DNA of 64,000 nucleotides from Pelagibacterium montanilacus. GTDB taxonomy: Bacteria; Pseudomonadota; Alphaproteobacteria; Rhizobiales; Devosiaceae. This document shows, one piece after another, positions 8,531 through 16,834 of this stretch. Each line of letters starts with the position of its first letter. Within the stretch, counting starts at the first letter, position 1. The stretch spans positions 421,142 to 485,141 of the forward strand of contig NZ_RZMX01000059.1 in assembly GCF_003992665.1 (NCBI RefSeq), given 5' to 3'. The translations under genes and the position numbers were made by a program. The notes below the pieces were generated by a model, which was not told where the DNA came from, did no database searches, and was given only the letters and a program-made list of their open reading frames with translations.

Positions 8531-9448
8531 ATGAAGACCTTGCTTATTTCCGTATCCACCGCCGCCATCGCGCTCGCCGCATCGGCTGCCAGCGTCTCGG
8601 CCCAGGACAATCCCCTCAAGATCGGGATGACTTTCCAGGAGATGAACAACCCCTATTTCGTGTCCATGCGTGAAGCGCTGATGGAAGCGGCCGACCAGAT
8701 CGGCGCCGAAGTGATCGTGACCGATGCGGGCCATGACGTCGCCAAGCAGATTTCGGACGTCGAGGACATGCTCCAGCAGGATATCGACATCCTCCTGCTC
8801 AACCCCACCGATTCCGCCGGTATCGAGTCTGCCGTGCACATGGCCAAGGAACGCGACGTGATCGTGGTCGCCGTCGACGCCAACGCCAACGGCCCGGTCG
8901 ACACCTTCGTTGGCTCCAAGAACCGCGATGCGGGCTACCTGTCGTGCCAGTATCTTGCCGAAGAGCTGGGCGGGGAGGGTGAAGTCGCCATTCTCGACGG
9001 CATCCCGGTCGTGCCGATCCTCGAGCGCGTCGAGGGCTGCACCGCAGCGCTGGAAGAATACGAGGGCATCACGCTTGTTGACACCCAGAACGGCCGTCAG
9101 GACCGCTCGGTGGCGCTCGGCGTGGTCGAGAACATGATCCAGGCTCACCCCGATCTCGCCGGTATCTTCTCGGTCAATGACGGGGGCGCCATGGGCGCTC
9201 TCGCCGCGATCCAGGGCTCGGGCCGCGACATCAAGCTGACCTCGGTCGACGGTGCACCCGAAGCAATTCAGGCTATCGCCGACGGTACGGCCTTCATCGA
9301 GACCACGGCCCAGTTCCCGCGCGACCAGGTTCGCGTTGGCCTCGGCATGGCCCTTGCCCAGTACTGGGGCGCACGCGTGGTGCCTGCGGAGGTCCCGATC
9401 GACGTCCGCGTGGTCGACAGCGAGAACGCCGCCGACTTTGCGTGGTAA
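8531..9448 (+). CDS. Sugar/polyol ABC transporter periplasmic binding protein (RbsB-like)
   Basis: The protein has 305 residues with a Sec signal peptide ending near ASVSAQ (about residues 24-25), followed by a periplasmic-binding-protein type 1 fold. Visible pieces are KIGMTFQEMNNPYFVSM, then DILLLNPTDS, GSKNRDAGYL and FSVNDGGAMGALAAI, all close to ribose/galactose-class binding proteins. GGGAGG precedes the ATG. It starts the importer operon with the ATPase, permease, kinase and two SDR genes behind it, so the ligand is probably a pentitol such as ribitol or xylitol. That assignment rests on neighbours only. Confidence 0.92.
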   Translation: MKTLLISVSTAAIALAASAASVSAQDNPLKIGMTFQEMNNPYFVSMREALMEAADQIGAEVIVTDAGHDVAKQISDVEDMLQQDIDILLLNPTDSAGIESAVHMAKERDVIVVAVDANANGPVDTFVGSKNRDAGYLSCQYLAEELGGEGEVAILDGIPVVPILERVEGCTAALEEYEGITLVDTQNGRQDRSVALGVVENMIQAHPDLAGIFSVNDGGAMGALAAIQGSGRDIKLTSVDGAPEAIQAIADGTAFIETTAQFPRDQVRVGLGMALAQYWGARVVPAEVPIDVRVVDSENAADFAW

Positions 9449-9460
9449 TGTGAACCAGAA

Positions 9461-9489
9461 CCTGTGCCCGGGCCATCCCCGGGCACAGG
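9461..9489 (+). terminator. Perfect 12-bp hairpin between sugar-binding protein and ATPase genes
   Basis: CCTGTGCCCGGG (9461-9472) pairs perfectly with CCCGGGCACAGG (9478-9489) around a 5-nt loop, 12 nt after the binding-protein stop and 19 nt before the ATPase start. There is no T-run. A stem of this kind probably protects the binding-protein mRNA or partly terminates, giving excess binding protein. Confidence 0.7.
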
Positions 9490-9508
9490 ATCAATCCGGG
9501 AGTGATCG

Positions 9509-11011
9509 ATGCTGGAAATGAAGGGGATCAGGAAGGCTTTCGGGCCCATAAAGGTGCTCCACGGCGTCGATCTGGATGTGCGTGCCGGTGAAGTGCACGC
9601 GCTTCTGGGCGAGAACGGCGCTGGCAAATCGACGATGATGAAGATCCTGAGCGGGATCATCAGCGCCGACGAAGGGACCATCAGCATCGATGGCACGCCG
9701 CGCAATTTTGCCAATTACAATCAGGCGATCGAGGCGGGGATCGGGATCGTCTTCCAGGAATTCAGTCTCATCCCCTATCTCAACGCCATAGAGAATATAT
9801 TCCTCGGGCGGGAAATGCGGAACCGCTTCGGCCTTCTCGATCGGGCCGGGATGCGCGCCAAGGCAAGTGAGGTGCTCGGCCGGCTCGGCGTGGACGTTCC
9901 GCTCGATCAGCCGATCGCCAAGCTCAGCGTCGCTTCCCAGCAATTCGTCGAAATCGCAAAGGCGCTGACCCTCGACGCCAGAATTCTCGTGCTCGACGAG
10001 CCGACAGCCACCCTGACGCCGGGCGAGGTCGAGCACCTGTTCAAGGTCATGAGAGATCTGCGCGCCCGGGGCGTGGCCCTCGTTTTCATTTCGCACCATC
10101 TCGAAGAGATATTCGAGATATGCGACCGCATCACCGTGCTGCGCGACGGGGAATATGTGGGCACGAGCGAGACCGCGCAAATCGATACCGACCGGCTGGT
10201 CGAAATGATGGTCGGGCGCCGGATCGAGCAGAATTTTCCGACCAAGCCCGAGCGCTCCGGCATGCCTGAGGTCGTCGTCCGTGCCAAGGAAATCCGTTTG
10301 CGCAAGGCCGGCCCGGTGAGCAGCTTTACGCTGCGCAAGGGCGAAATCCTCGGCTTTGCGGGTCTTGTGGGCTCGGGTCGAACGGAAACCGCCCTCTCGA
10401 TCATGGGGGCCTATCCGGCCGCCACCGTCGATGTCGAGATCAACGGCAACCCCAAAACGCCGTCCAATCCGACCGAAGCGCTGGCCCGGGGAATTGGCCT
10501 CCTGCCGGAAAGCCGCAAGGAGCAGGGGCTGATCACGCCGTTCTCGATTGCACAAAACGTTTCACTGAACAATTACGCGAAATATCGCACGCTCGGACTG
10601 TTCCTCGATCTGCGCGCCGAGACGAAACACACCCAGAAGGTCATGGACGACGTGCGGGTCAAGGCGCCCGGGCCCCATGCGGCCTGCGATACGCTGTCCG
10701 GCGGCAACCAGCAGAAGGTTGTGATCGCGCGCTGGCTGAACCACAACACTCCGATTCTGATCTTCGACGAGCCCACGCGTGGAATCGATGTGGGCGCCAA
10801 AGCCGAAATCTATCACCTCATGCGCAAGCTGACCGAAGACGGGTTCTCCATCATCATGATCTCATCGGAACTGCCCGAGATCGTGGGGATGGCAGATCGC
10901 GTCTGCGTCTTCCGCAGCGGCGCTATCGTGGCCACCCTTGATGGCGCCGAGATCAGCGCTGAAACCGTCATGACGAATGCCACCACAGGAGAGCTCAAAT
11001 ATGTCGCATGA
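9509..11011 (+). CDS. Sugar ABC transporter ATP-binding protein, two ABC domains (RbsA/MglA-like)
   Basis: The 500-residue cytoplasmic ATPase carries two fused ABC domains. The first has Walker [10 protein letters not shown] (about residues 34-42) and Walker [11 protein letters not shown]. The second has a degenerate Walker A (GLVGSGRTE), then [15 protein letters not shown] and [15 protein letters not shown], the usual asymmetry of RbsA/MglA/XylG proteins. It works with the single permease gene downstream, whose ATG overlaps its stop by 11 nt. Confidence 0.95.
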   Translation: MLEMKGIRKAFGPIKVLHGVDLDVRAGEVHALLGENGAGKSTMMKILSGIISADEGTISIDGTPRNFANYNQAIEAGIGIVFQEFSLIPYLNAIENIFLGREMRNRFGLLDRAGMRAKASEVLGRLGVDVPLDQPIAKLSVASQQFVEIAKALTLDARILVLDEPTATLTPGEVEHLFKVMRDLRARGVALVFISHHLEEIFEICDRITVLRDGEYVGTSETAQIDTDRLVEMMVGRRIEQNFPTKPERSGMPEVVVRAKEIRLRKAGPVSSFTLRKGEILGFAGLVGSGRTETALSIMGAYPAATVDVEINGNPKTPSNPTEALARGIGLLPESRKEQGLITPFSIAQNVSLNNYAKYRTLGLFLDLRAETKHTQKVMDDVRVKAPGPHAACDTLSGGNQQKVVIARWLNHNTPILIFDEPTRGIDVGAKAEIYHLMRKLTEDGFSIIMISSELPEIVGMADRVCVFRSGAIVATLDGAEISAETVMTNATTGELKYVA

Positions 11012-11978
11012 ATCCACGGCGAGCCCGGTGGCTTCCCTCGGCACCGCCATCGCCTCGCGCATCCGTCATTCTCCGCTGATCCTGCCTCTGGTCGGACTTG
11101 CGCTGGTGTCGATCGCCATGGCGTTCGCCAGCCAGAACTTCTTTACCGTCGACAACATTCTCAACATCCTGCGCCAGCAGTCGATCATCGGCATCCTGGC
11201 GATCGGCATGACCTTTGTCATCCTGACCGGGGGCATCGATCTTTCGGTCGGCGCGGTCATGGCCCTGTGCGGCACGATCGGCGCGGGGCTGATGGTCAAT
11301 ATGGGCCTGCCCGGAGCCGTGGGACTGCTCGGCATCATTGGCGTGGGCGTCCTGTTCGGGCTGTTCAACGGGTTCCTCGTCGCCTGGGGCCGGATGCCGG
11401 CGATCATCGTGACGCTGGCGACCATGCTGGTCGCGCGTGGACTGGGCCTCGTTTATTCGGGCGGGTATCCCATCAGCGGCCTGCCGGGCTGGATTTCCTG
11501 GTTCGGCACCGGCCGGATCAGCGGCATTCCGGTGCCGGTGATCATCATGGTCATCCTCTATGCGCTGGCCTGGGTGATCCTGCAGCGCACGTCCTTTGGC
11601 CGGCATGTCTATGCCATCGGCGGCAACGAGACTGCAGCGCAGCTTTCGGGCGTCAACGTCAAGCGCGTCAAGCTCCTCGTGTTCATGATCTCGGGGTTCA
11701 CCTCGGCCATGGCGGCGATCGTGCTGACCGGGCGGCTGATGAGCGGCCAGCCGGGCGCAGGCGTCGCCTTCGAGCTCGATGCGATTGCCATGGTGGTGCT
11801 GGGCGGCGCGGCGATCTCGGGGGGCCGAGGGCTGATCCTGGGAACCCTGATCGGCGCGGTGCTGCTCGGCATCATCAACAACGGCCTCAACCTGATGGGC
11901 ATCAACCCCTATCTTCAGGACGTCATCAAGGGCCTCATCATTCTGCTGGCCATCTATATCGGCCGGGAATGGCGCTGA
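11001..11978 (+). CDS. Sugar ABC transporter permease (RbsC-like)
   Basis: This 325-residue inner-membrane permease belongs to the branched-chain/ribose group, with eight to ten hydrophobic segments. The signature [16 protein letters not shown] is near residue 75, and [15 protein letters not shown] and [11 protein letters not shown] lie in the second half. I chose the ATG at 11001 because AGGAGAG precedes it; an in-frame codon at 10977 lies inside the ATPase gene. Two copies of the protein would form the channel. The kinase gene begins about 20 bp downstream. Confidence 0.94.
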   Translation: MSHESTASPVASLGTAIASRIRHSPLILPLVGLALVSIAMAFASQNFFTVDNILNILRQQSIIGILAIGMTFVILTGGIDLSVGAVMALCGTIGAGLMVNMGLPGAVGLLGIIGVGVLFGLFNGFLVAWGRMPAIIVTLATMLVARGLGLVYSGGYPISGLPGWISWFGTGRISGIPVPVIIMVILYALAWVILQRTSFGRHVYAIGGNETAAQLSGVNVKRVKLLVFMISGFTSAMAAIVLTGRLMSGQPGAGVAFELDAIAMVVLGGAAISGGRGLILGTLIGAVLLGIINNGLNLMGINPYLQDVIKGLIILLAIYIGREWR

Positions 11979-11998
11979 GCGAGGGGGCGAGCGTGACC

Positions 11999-13660
11999 AT
12001 GGCAAACCCATCCTCGAGCGCACCGCAGGCCCGCCACTTCGTCGGGATCGACGTGGGGACCGGCTCGGCGCGGGCGGGCGTGTTCGACAACGCCGGCACG
12101 CTGCTGGCGACGGCCAAGCGCGACATCGCGCTTCATCGCGGTCCCGGCTCCATGGTCGAGCAGTCGAGCGCGCAGGTCTGGGAGGCGGTGTGCGCCGCCA
12201 CCCGGGAGGCGATGACGCGGTCGGGCGTGAATGCATCCGACATCGTCGGGCTGGGGTTCGATGCCACCTGTTCGCTGGTGGTGCTGGGCCCGGACGGCGC
12301 GTCGCTGCCGGTTGGCGATGCCGATCATCCCGAGCGGGACATCATCGTGTGGATGGATCATCGCGCAACCGAACAGGCCGCGCGGATCAACGCCATGGGC
12401 CATGCGGTCCTCGACTATGTGGGCGGGCGGATATCGCCGGAAATGCAGACGCCCAAGCTCGTCTGGCTCAAGGAGAACAGGCCCGCGATCTATGGCGCAG
12501 CCGATGCCTTTTTCGACCTTTCCGATTTTCTCGGCTGGAAGGCGACCGGCAGCCTCGCGCGATCTTCGTGCACCGTGACCTGCAAATGGACCTATCTCGC
12601 CCATGAAAAGCGGTGGGATCCGGATTATTTTCGGGCCATCGGGCTGGGCGATCTGGCGGACGAGGATTTCCGGCGGATCGGGCAGGAGATCGTGGAACCC
12701 GGTACGCCGCTCGGGCAGGGGCTGACCGAGGCGGCTGCGGCCGAGCTGGGGCTGAACCCGGGCACTGCGGTGGGCGCCGGGCTGATCGACGCCCATGCGG
12801 GCGGGATCGGCACCGTGGGCGCACGGGGCGGGGCCGGCGATCCGATAAAGACGCTGGGCTATGTCTTTGGCACCTCGTCGTGCACCATGAAGACGACCGA
12901 GACGCCGGTGTTCGTGCCCGGCGTCTGGGGCCCATATTATTCCGCGATGATCCCGGGTGCCTGGCTCAACGAAGGCGGTCAATCCGCAGCCGGGGCGGCC
13001 ATCGACCATCTTGTGACCCTTCACCCGGCGCACGGCGAGGCCGAGGCTGCGGCGCGCAAGGAGGACGTGGCGTTGCCCGTATGGCTGGCCGACAGGGCAG
13101 GGGCGCTCGCGTCGGACCCGTCCGGGGCGGTGGCGCTGGCCGAGGGCCTGCATGTGGTGCCCGAGTTCCTGGGTAATCGCGCGCCTTTTGCCGATCCAGA
13201 CGCCCGCGCCGTGGTGGTGGGGCAGGGCATGGCGCGCGACCTCGACAGCCTCGTGGCGCTATACGTGGCCGGCATCTGCGGGCTGGGCTACGGGCTGCGC
13301 CAGATCATCGAAACCCAGGGCCAGCACGGCGAGGGTGTCGAGGCGATCGCGATCAGCGGGGGCGCGGGCCAGCATCCGCTCATCCGCCAGATCCTTGCCG
13401 ACACCACGGGCCTGCCGGTCCATTCGACCGCCAACGCGGAACCTGTGCTGCTGGGCTCGGCCATTCTCGGGGCAGTGGCCTCGGGCGCCTTCCCCGACAT
13501 CCGGACCGCCATGCCGGCGCTGTCGACCTTCGCCAAGACCTATGAGCCGGCAGGCGGGGCGATCGGGGCGACCCATGACGCGCGCTATGCGGCCTTTCTC
13601 AAGCTGCAGGCGGTGGCGCGCGAGGTGCGTGCCGCGGGCGGGCTCCGAGCTTCGAGCTGA
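11999..13660 (+). CDS. FGGY-family carbohydrate kinase, D-ribulokinase-like
   Basis: The kinase has 553 residues. The N-terminal phosphate motif GIDVGTGSARAGVFD is at about residues 16-30. DATCSLVVL, IVWMDHRA, EMQTPKLVWLKENRP and the C-terminal ISGGAGQHPLIRQILAD match the ribulokinase branch of the FGGY family. It would phosphorylate D-ribulose to D-ribulose 5-phosphate with ATP, feeding the pentose phosphate pathway. The ribitol-dehydrogenase-like gene in the same run makes D-ribulose the best guess; L-ribulose or D-xylulose cannot be excluded. The start is the ATG at 11999, or the GTG two codons earlier at 11993, which lies closer to the GGGGG element. Confidence 0.85.
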   Translation: MANPSSSAPQARHFVGIDVGTGSARAGVFDNAGTLLATAKRDIALHRGPGSMVEQSSAQVWEAVCAATREAMTRSGVNASDIVGLGFDATCSLVVLGPDGASLPVGDADHPERDIIVWMDHRATEQAARINAMGHAVLDYVGGRISPEMQTPKLVWLKENRPAIYGAADAFFDLSDFLGWKATGSLARSSCTVTCKWTYLAHEKRWDPDYFRAIGLGDLADEDFRRIGQEIVEPGTPLGQGLTEAAAAELGLNPGTAVGAGLIDAHAGGIGTVGARGGAGDPIKTLGYVFGTSSCTMKTTETPVFVPGVWGPYYSAMIPGAWLNEGGQSAAGAAIDHLVTLHPAHGEAEAAARKEDVALPVWLADRAGALASDPSGAVALAEGLHVVPEFLGNRAPFADPDARAVVVGQGMARDLDSLVALYVAGICGLGYGLRQIIETQGQHGEGVEAIAISGGAGQHPLIRQILADTTGLPVHSTANAEPVLLGSAILGAVASGAFPDIRTAMPALSTFAKTYEPAGGAIGATHDARYAAFLKLQAVAREVRAAGGLRASS

Positions 13661-13735
13661 TCGATCCGGCGCCCCGGGGCGCCAAGTCATTTTCCTGTGA
13701 CCCCGGGGCGGGTCGCGCAATCGGCGAGCGTTTCG

Positions 13736-14461
13736 ATGGATTTTCAAGGCAAGACCGCAATCATCACCGGGGCCGGCAAGGGCATCGGGCGGGCATGCGC
13801 CGAACTGCTGGCCGCACGCGGGGCGGACGTGGTGGCGATCGCGCGCACGAAGGCCGATCTCGACAGCCTCACCGGGGCGATCGGCGGGCGGGCGATCGTG
13901 GCCGATATCGCCTCGTCCGCGGGCGCGCGTGCCGCAATGGCCGAGGCAGGGCCGGCAGATTTCCTCATCAACTGCGCGGGCACCAATGTGCTCGAAGGCG
14001 TGCTGGAGATGACCGATGCGGGCTACGACACGGTCATGGACATCAATCTGCGCGCCGCGCTGGTCTGCACCCAGCAGTTCGCGCGCGCGCGTATCGCGGC
14101 GGGCGGCGGGGGCGTGGTGGTCAACATCACCTCGATCGCTGGCCACAGGGGTTTCCCCGACCATCTGTGCTACGCGGCGTCCAAGGCGGGGCTGGAGGCG
14201 GCGACCCGGGTGATGGCGCGCGAACTGGGGCCGCACGGCATCCGCGTCGTGGCACTCGCGCCCACGATCACGCTCACCGAACTGGCCGCCGCCGCCTGGA
14301 GCGACGAAGAGAAAAGCGCGCCCATGATGGCCCGGCACCCCGTGGGGCGGTTCGCCGAGGCCGAGGACGTGGCGCGCGCCTTAAGCCTGCTGCTATCTGA
14401 CGACGCGGCAATGATCACGGGATCGGTCCTGCCCGTCGACGGCGGCTTCCTCGCCGTCTGA
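13736..14461 (+). CDS. Short-chain dehydrogenase, L-xylulose reductase-like
   Basis: This SDR of 241 residues has TGAGKGIG for the nucleotide, INCAG in place of NNAG, a catalytic Ser in ITSIAGH and the YAASK catalytic pair. From memory, its course resembles dicarbonyl/L-xylulose reductase closely: an ARTKADLDSL segment, MARELGPHGIRV, then PVGRFAEAEDV and GSVLPVDGGF. It would interconvert L-xylulose and xylitol, or a related ketose and polyol. The ATG at 13736 begins the family sequence; the frame upstream to 13697 overlaps a GC-rich spacer. It lies 75 bp after the kinase gene and 33 bp before the second SDR gene. Confidence 0.8.
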   Translation: MDFQGKTAIITGAGKGIGRACAELLAARGADVVAIARTKADLDSLTGAIGGRAIVADIASSAGARAAMAEAGPADFLINCAGTNVLEGVLEMTDAGYDTVMDINLRAALVCTQQFARARIAAGGGGVVVNITSIAGHRGFPDHLCYAASKAGLEAATRVMARELGPHGIRVVALAPTITLTELAAAAWSDEEKSAPMMARHPVGRFAEAEDVARALSLLLSDDAAMITGSVLPVDGGFLAV

Positions 14462-14494
14462 ACCGGGCCTCGACACCATCAATGGAGCATAGAC

Positions 14495-15223
14495 ATGGCG
14501 GCAACGCTTGAAGGGAAAATCGCGGCGGTCACCGGGGCGGCCTCGGGGATCGGGTTGAGCGCCACGCGGGCGCTGCTCGAGGCGGGTGCCACCGTGGTGA
14601 TGGTGGACCGGGACGCCGATGCGCTGGCGGCGCTTTCGGGTGAGCTGGGCGAGAAGGTCATCGTCCAGCGCACCGATCTGCTCGATCAGCAAAGCTGCGA
14701 CGCGATGGTGCCCGAGATTCTCGAGAAGGCGGGGCAGATCGACATCATGCTGTGCAATGCGGGCAGCTATATCGGGGGCGATCTCACCCAGACCAATCCC
14801 GCCGCCATCGACCGGATGCTCAACCTCAACGTCAATGCGGTGATAAAGAACGTGCACGCGGTGGCGCCGCACATGATCGCGCGCGGGGCGGGCGATATCA
14901 TCGTGACCTGCTCGATCGCCGGACATGCGGCCATTCACGTCGAGCCGGTCTATTCGGCGTCCAAATGGGCGATCACCAGCTTCGTGCAGACCATGCGGCG
15001 CCAGTTGATGGGCCACGGAGTGCGCGTGGGGCAGGTGTCGCCCGGGCCGGTGGTGTCGGCTCTGCTTTCGGACTGGGAGCCCGAGCGGCTGCAGGCCATG
15101 AAGGACAAGGGCGCGCTGATGGAGCCCACAGAGGTCGCCGACGCGCTGATCTACATGCTGACCCGGCCGCGGAATGTCACTATCCGCGACATGATCGTGC
15201 TGCCGTCCAATTTCGATATCTGA
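14495..15223 (+). CDS. rbtD: Short-chain dehydrogenase, ribitol 2-dehydrogenase-like
   Basis: The 242-residue SDR has TGAASGIG, CNAGSYIGG, a catalytic Ser in TCSIAGH and Tyr-Lys in YSASK. Its C-terminal half (RQLMGHGVRVGQVSPGPV, ALLSDW, then MLTRPRNVTIRDMIVLPSNFDI) matches, from memory, the Klebsiella and rhizobial ribitol 2-dehydrogenases residue by residue over long stretches. The enzyme oxidises ribitol to D-ribulose with NAD+, the step before the kinase encoded upstream. It is the last clear pentitol gene; a GC hairpin follows before the molybdoenzyme genes. Confidence 0.85.
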   Translation: MAATLEGKIAAVTGAASGIGLSATRALLEAGATVVMVDRDADALAALSGELGEKVIVQRTDLLDQQSCDAMVPEILEKAGQIDIMLCNAGSYIGGDLTQTNPAAIDRMLNLNVNAVIKNVHAVAPHMIARGAGDIIVTCSIAGHAAIHVEPVYSASKWAITSFVQTMRRQLMGHGVRVGQVSPGPVVSALLSDWEPERLQAMKDKGALMEPTEVADALIYMLTRPRNVTIRDMIVLPSNFDI

Positions 15224-15232
15224 TGCTGCGAG

Positions 15233-15262
15233 CCCCGGGGGAAGAGACAGGCGCCCCCGGGG
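15233..15262 (+). terminator. GC-rich hairpin between ribitol dehydrogenase and molybdoenzyme genes
   Basis: CCCCGGGGG (15233-15241) pairs perfectly with CCCCCGGGG (15254-15262) around a 12-nt loop, 9 nt after the SDR stop. No T-run follows, so it may only weaken transcription into the next three genes. Confidence 0.5.
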
Positions 15263-15340
15263 ATCGACACACCGCAGGGAACGCCATGCCGTGCCGGGCC
15301 ATTGAGGGAAGGACACCCTCACTGTCCCTCCGAGGCCTTC

Positions 15341-15847
15341 ATGCAGATGACCCTTGCCATCAACGGCGCCGACCATGCGCTCGACGTCGACCCGCGCACC
15401 AGCCTTCTGGACGTGCTGCGCGACCATCTCGATCTCACCGGCTCCAAGAAGGGCTGCGATCACGGCCAGTGCGGGGCGTGCACCGTGCTGCTCAACGGCA
15501 GGCGGATCAATTCCTGCCTGACGCTGGCGGTGATGCATGAGGGCGACGAGATCGTCACCATCGAGGGGCTGGGCACCCCCGATGCGCTGTCGCCGCTGCA
15601 GGCGGCGTTCGTTGCCCATGACGGCTATCAGTGCGGCTATTGCACGCCGGGGCAGATCTGCTCGGCGACCGCGATGCTCGCGGAGATCAAGGCGGGCTGG
15701 CCCAGCCATGTCAGCGATGACCTCGAAGGTGCGCCCGAGCTGAGCGCGGCGGAAATCTCCGAGCGCATGAGCGGGAACATCTGCCGGTGCTCGGCCTATC
15801 CCAACATCGTCGATGCCATTGCAGACGTGGGGAGGGACCGCTCATGA
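15341..15847 (+). CDS. Aldehyde/xanthine oxidoreductase 2Fe-2S subunit (PaoA-like)
   Basis: The 168-residue iron-sulfur subunit has an N-terminal plant-type ferredoxin domain with the CDHGQCGAC cluster motif plus a later Cys in INSC. The C-terminal four-helix domain has CGYCTPGQ and CRCS for the second 2Fe-2S centre. It relays electrons from the molybdenum site to FAD. E. coli PaoA carries a Tat signal; this protein starts directly with the ferredoxin fold ([16 protein letters not shown]), so the complex is probably cytoplasmic, if the start at 15341 is right. It overlaps the next gene by 4 nt (ATGA). Confidence 0.92.
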   Translation: MQMTLAINGADHALDVDPRTSLLDVLRDHLDLTGSKKGCDHGQCGACTVLLNGRRINSCLTLAVMHEGDEIVTIEGLGTPDALSPLQAAFVAHDGYQCGYCTPGQICSATAMLAEIKAGWPSHVSDDLEGAPELSAAEISERMSGNICRCSAYPNIVDAIADVGRDRS

Positions 15848-16833
15848 GGCCGTTCGATTACCAGCGGGCGCCGAGCGCCCAGGCGGCGGCGGAACTGGGC
15901 GCGGCGGCGCCCGCTTCGCGGTTCATCGCCGGGGGCACCAACCTTCTCGACCTCATGAAGATCGAGGTCGAACGGCCCGAGACGCTGATCGACATCTCCC
16001 GGCTTCCGCTCGATACGATCGAGCAGACCGACGAGGGCGGGCTTCGGATCGGCGCGCTGGTTACAAATTCCGACCTTGCCGCAGACCCGAGGGTGCGGCG
16101 CGACTATGCGGTGCTCTCGCGGGCCCTGCTGGCCGGGGCATCGGGTCAGCTTCGCAACAAGGCGACCACGGGCGGCAATCTGCTCCAGCGCACGCGGTGC
16201 TATTATTTCTATAACCCGGCAATGCCATGCAACAAGCGCGATCCGGGCTCGGGTTGCGCCGCGCTGGAGGGGGAAAACCGGATACACGCGATCCTTGGCG
16301 CCAGCGCGCACTGCATCGCCACCCACCCCTCTGACATGGCGGTGGCGATGTTGGCACTCGATGCGCGGGTCGAGGTGCTCGCTGCGGATGGCAGCACGAG
16401 AACCATTGCGCTCGGGGACCTTCATCGTTTGCCCGGCGAGACGCCTCATATCGAAACCACGCTTAACGACGGCGATCTGATCACCGCGGTGACGCTGCCC
16501 GCGCCGCCGGGCGGGCGGCACATCTACCGCAAAGTCCGCGACCGGGCCTCTTTTGCCTTTGCGCTGACGTCGGTCGCGGCGGTGGTCGAACTCGTCGACG
16601 GCAGGATCGCGACGGCGCGGCTGGCGTTCGGTGGGCTGGCGCCCAAGCCTTGGCGCGACAGGGCGGTGGAAGAGGCTCTGGTGGGGCAGGCGCCCTCGCC
16701 CGCGCTCTGGCAGCGCGCCGCGGACATGGTGCTGGGCGAGGCCCAAGGTCATGGCAGCAATGATTTCAAGATTCCGCTGGTGCGCCGCACGCTCGCCAGC
16801 GTGCTGGACGCCGCCTGCGCGGGGGAGAAGTGA
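15844..16833 (+). CDS. Aldehyde oxidoreductase FAD-binding subunit (PaoB-like)
   Basis: This subunit of 329 residues binds FAD through [19 protein letters not shown] (about residues 25-43) and [12 protein letters not shown] (about 108-119). Four cysteines between about residues 119 and 160 ([14 protein letters not shown] and AHC before IATHPSD) match the extra 4Fe-4S cluster typical of PaoB/YagS and HcrB-type subunits, not of xanthine dehydrogenase. It passes electrons between the 2Fe-2S subunit and an acceptor. Its start overlaps the stop of the first subunit gene. Confidence 0.92.
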   Translation: MRPFDYQRAPSAQAAAELGAAAPASRFIAGGTNLLDLMKIEVERPETLIDISRLPLDTIEQTDEGGLRIGALVTNSDLAADPRVRRDYAVLSRALLAGASGQLRNKATTGGNLLQRTRCYYFYNPAMPCNKRDPGSGCAALEGENRIHAILGASAHCIATHPSDMAVAMLALDARVEVLAADGSTRTIALGDLHRLPGETPHIETTLNDGDLITAVTLPAPPGGRHIYRKVRDRASFAFALTSVAAVVELVDGRIATARLAFGGLAPKPWRDRAVEEALVGQAPSPALWQRAADMVLGEAQGHGSNDFKIPLVRRTLASVLDAACAGEK

Positions 16834-16834
16834 G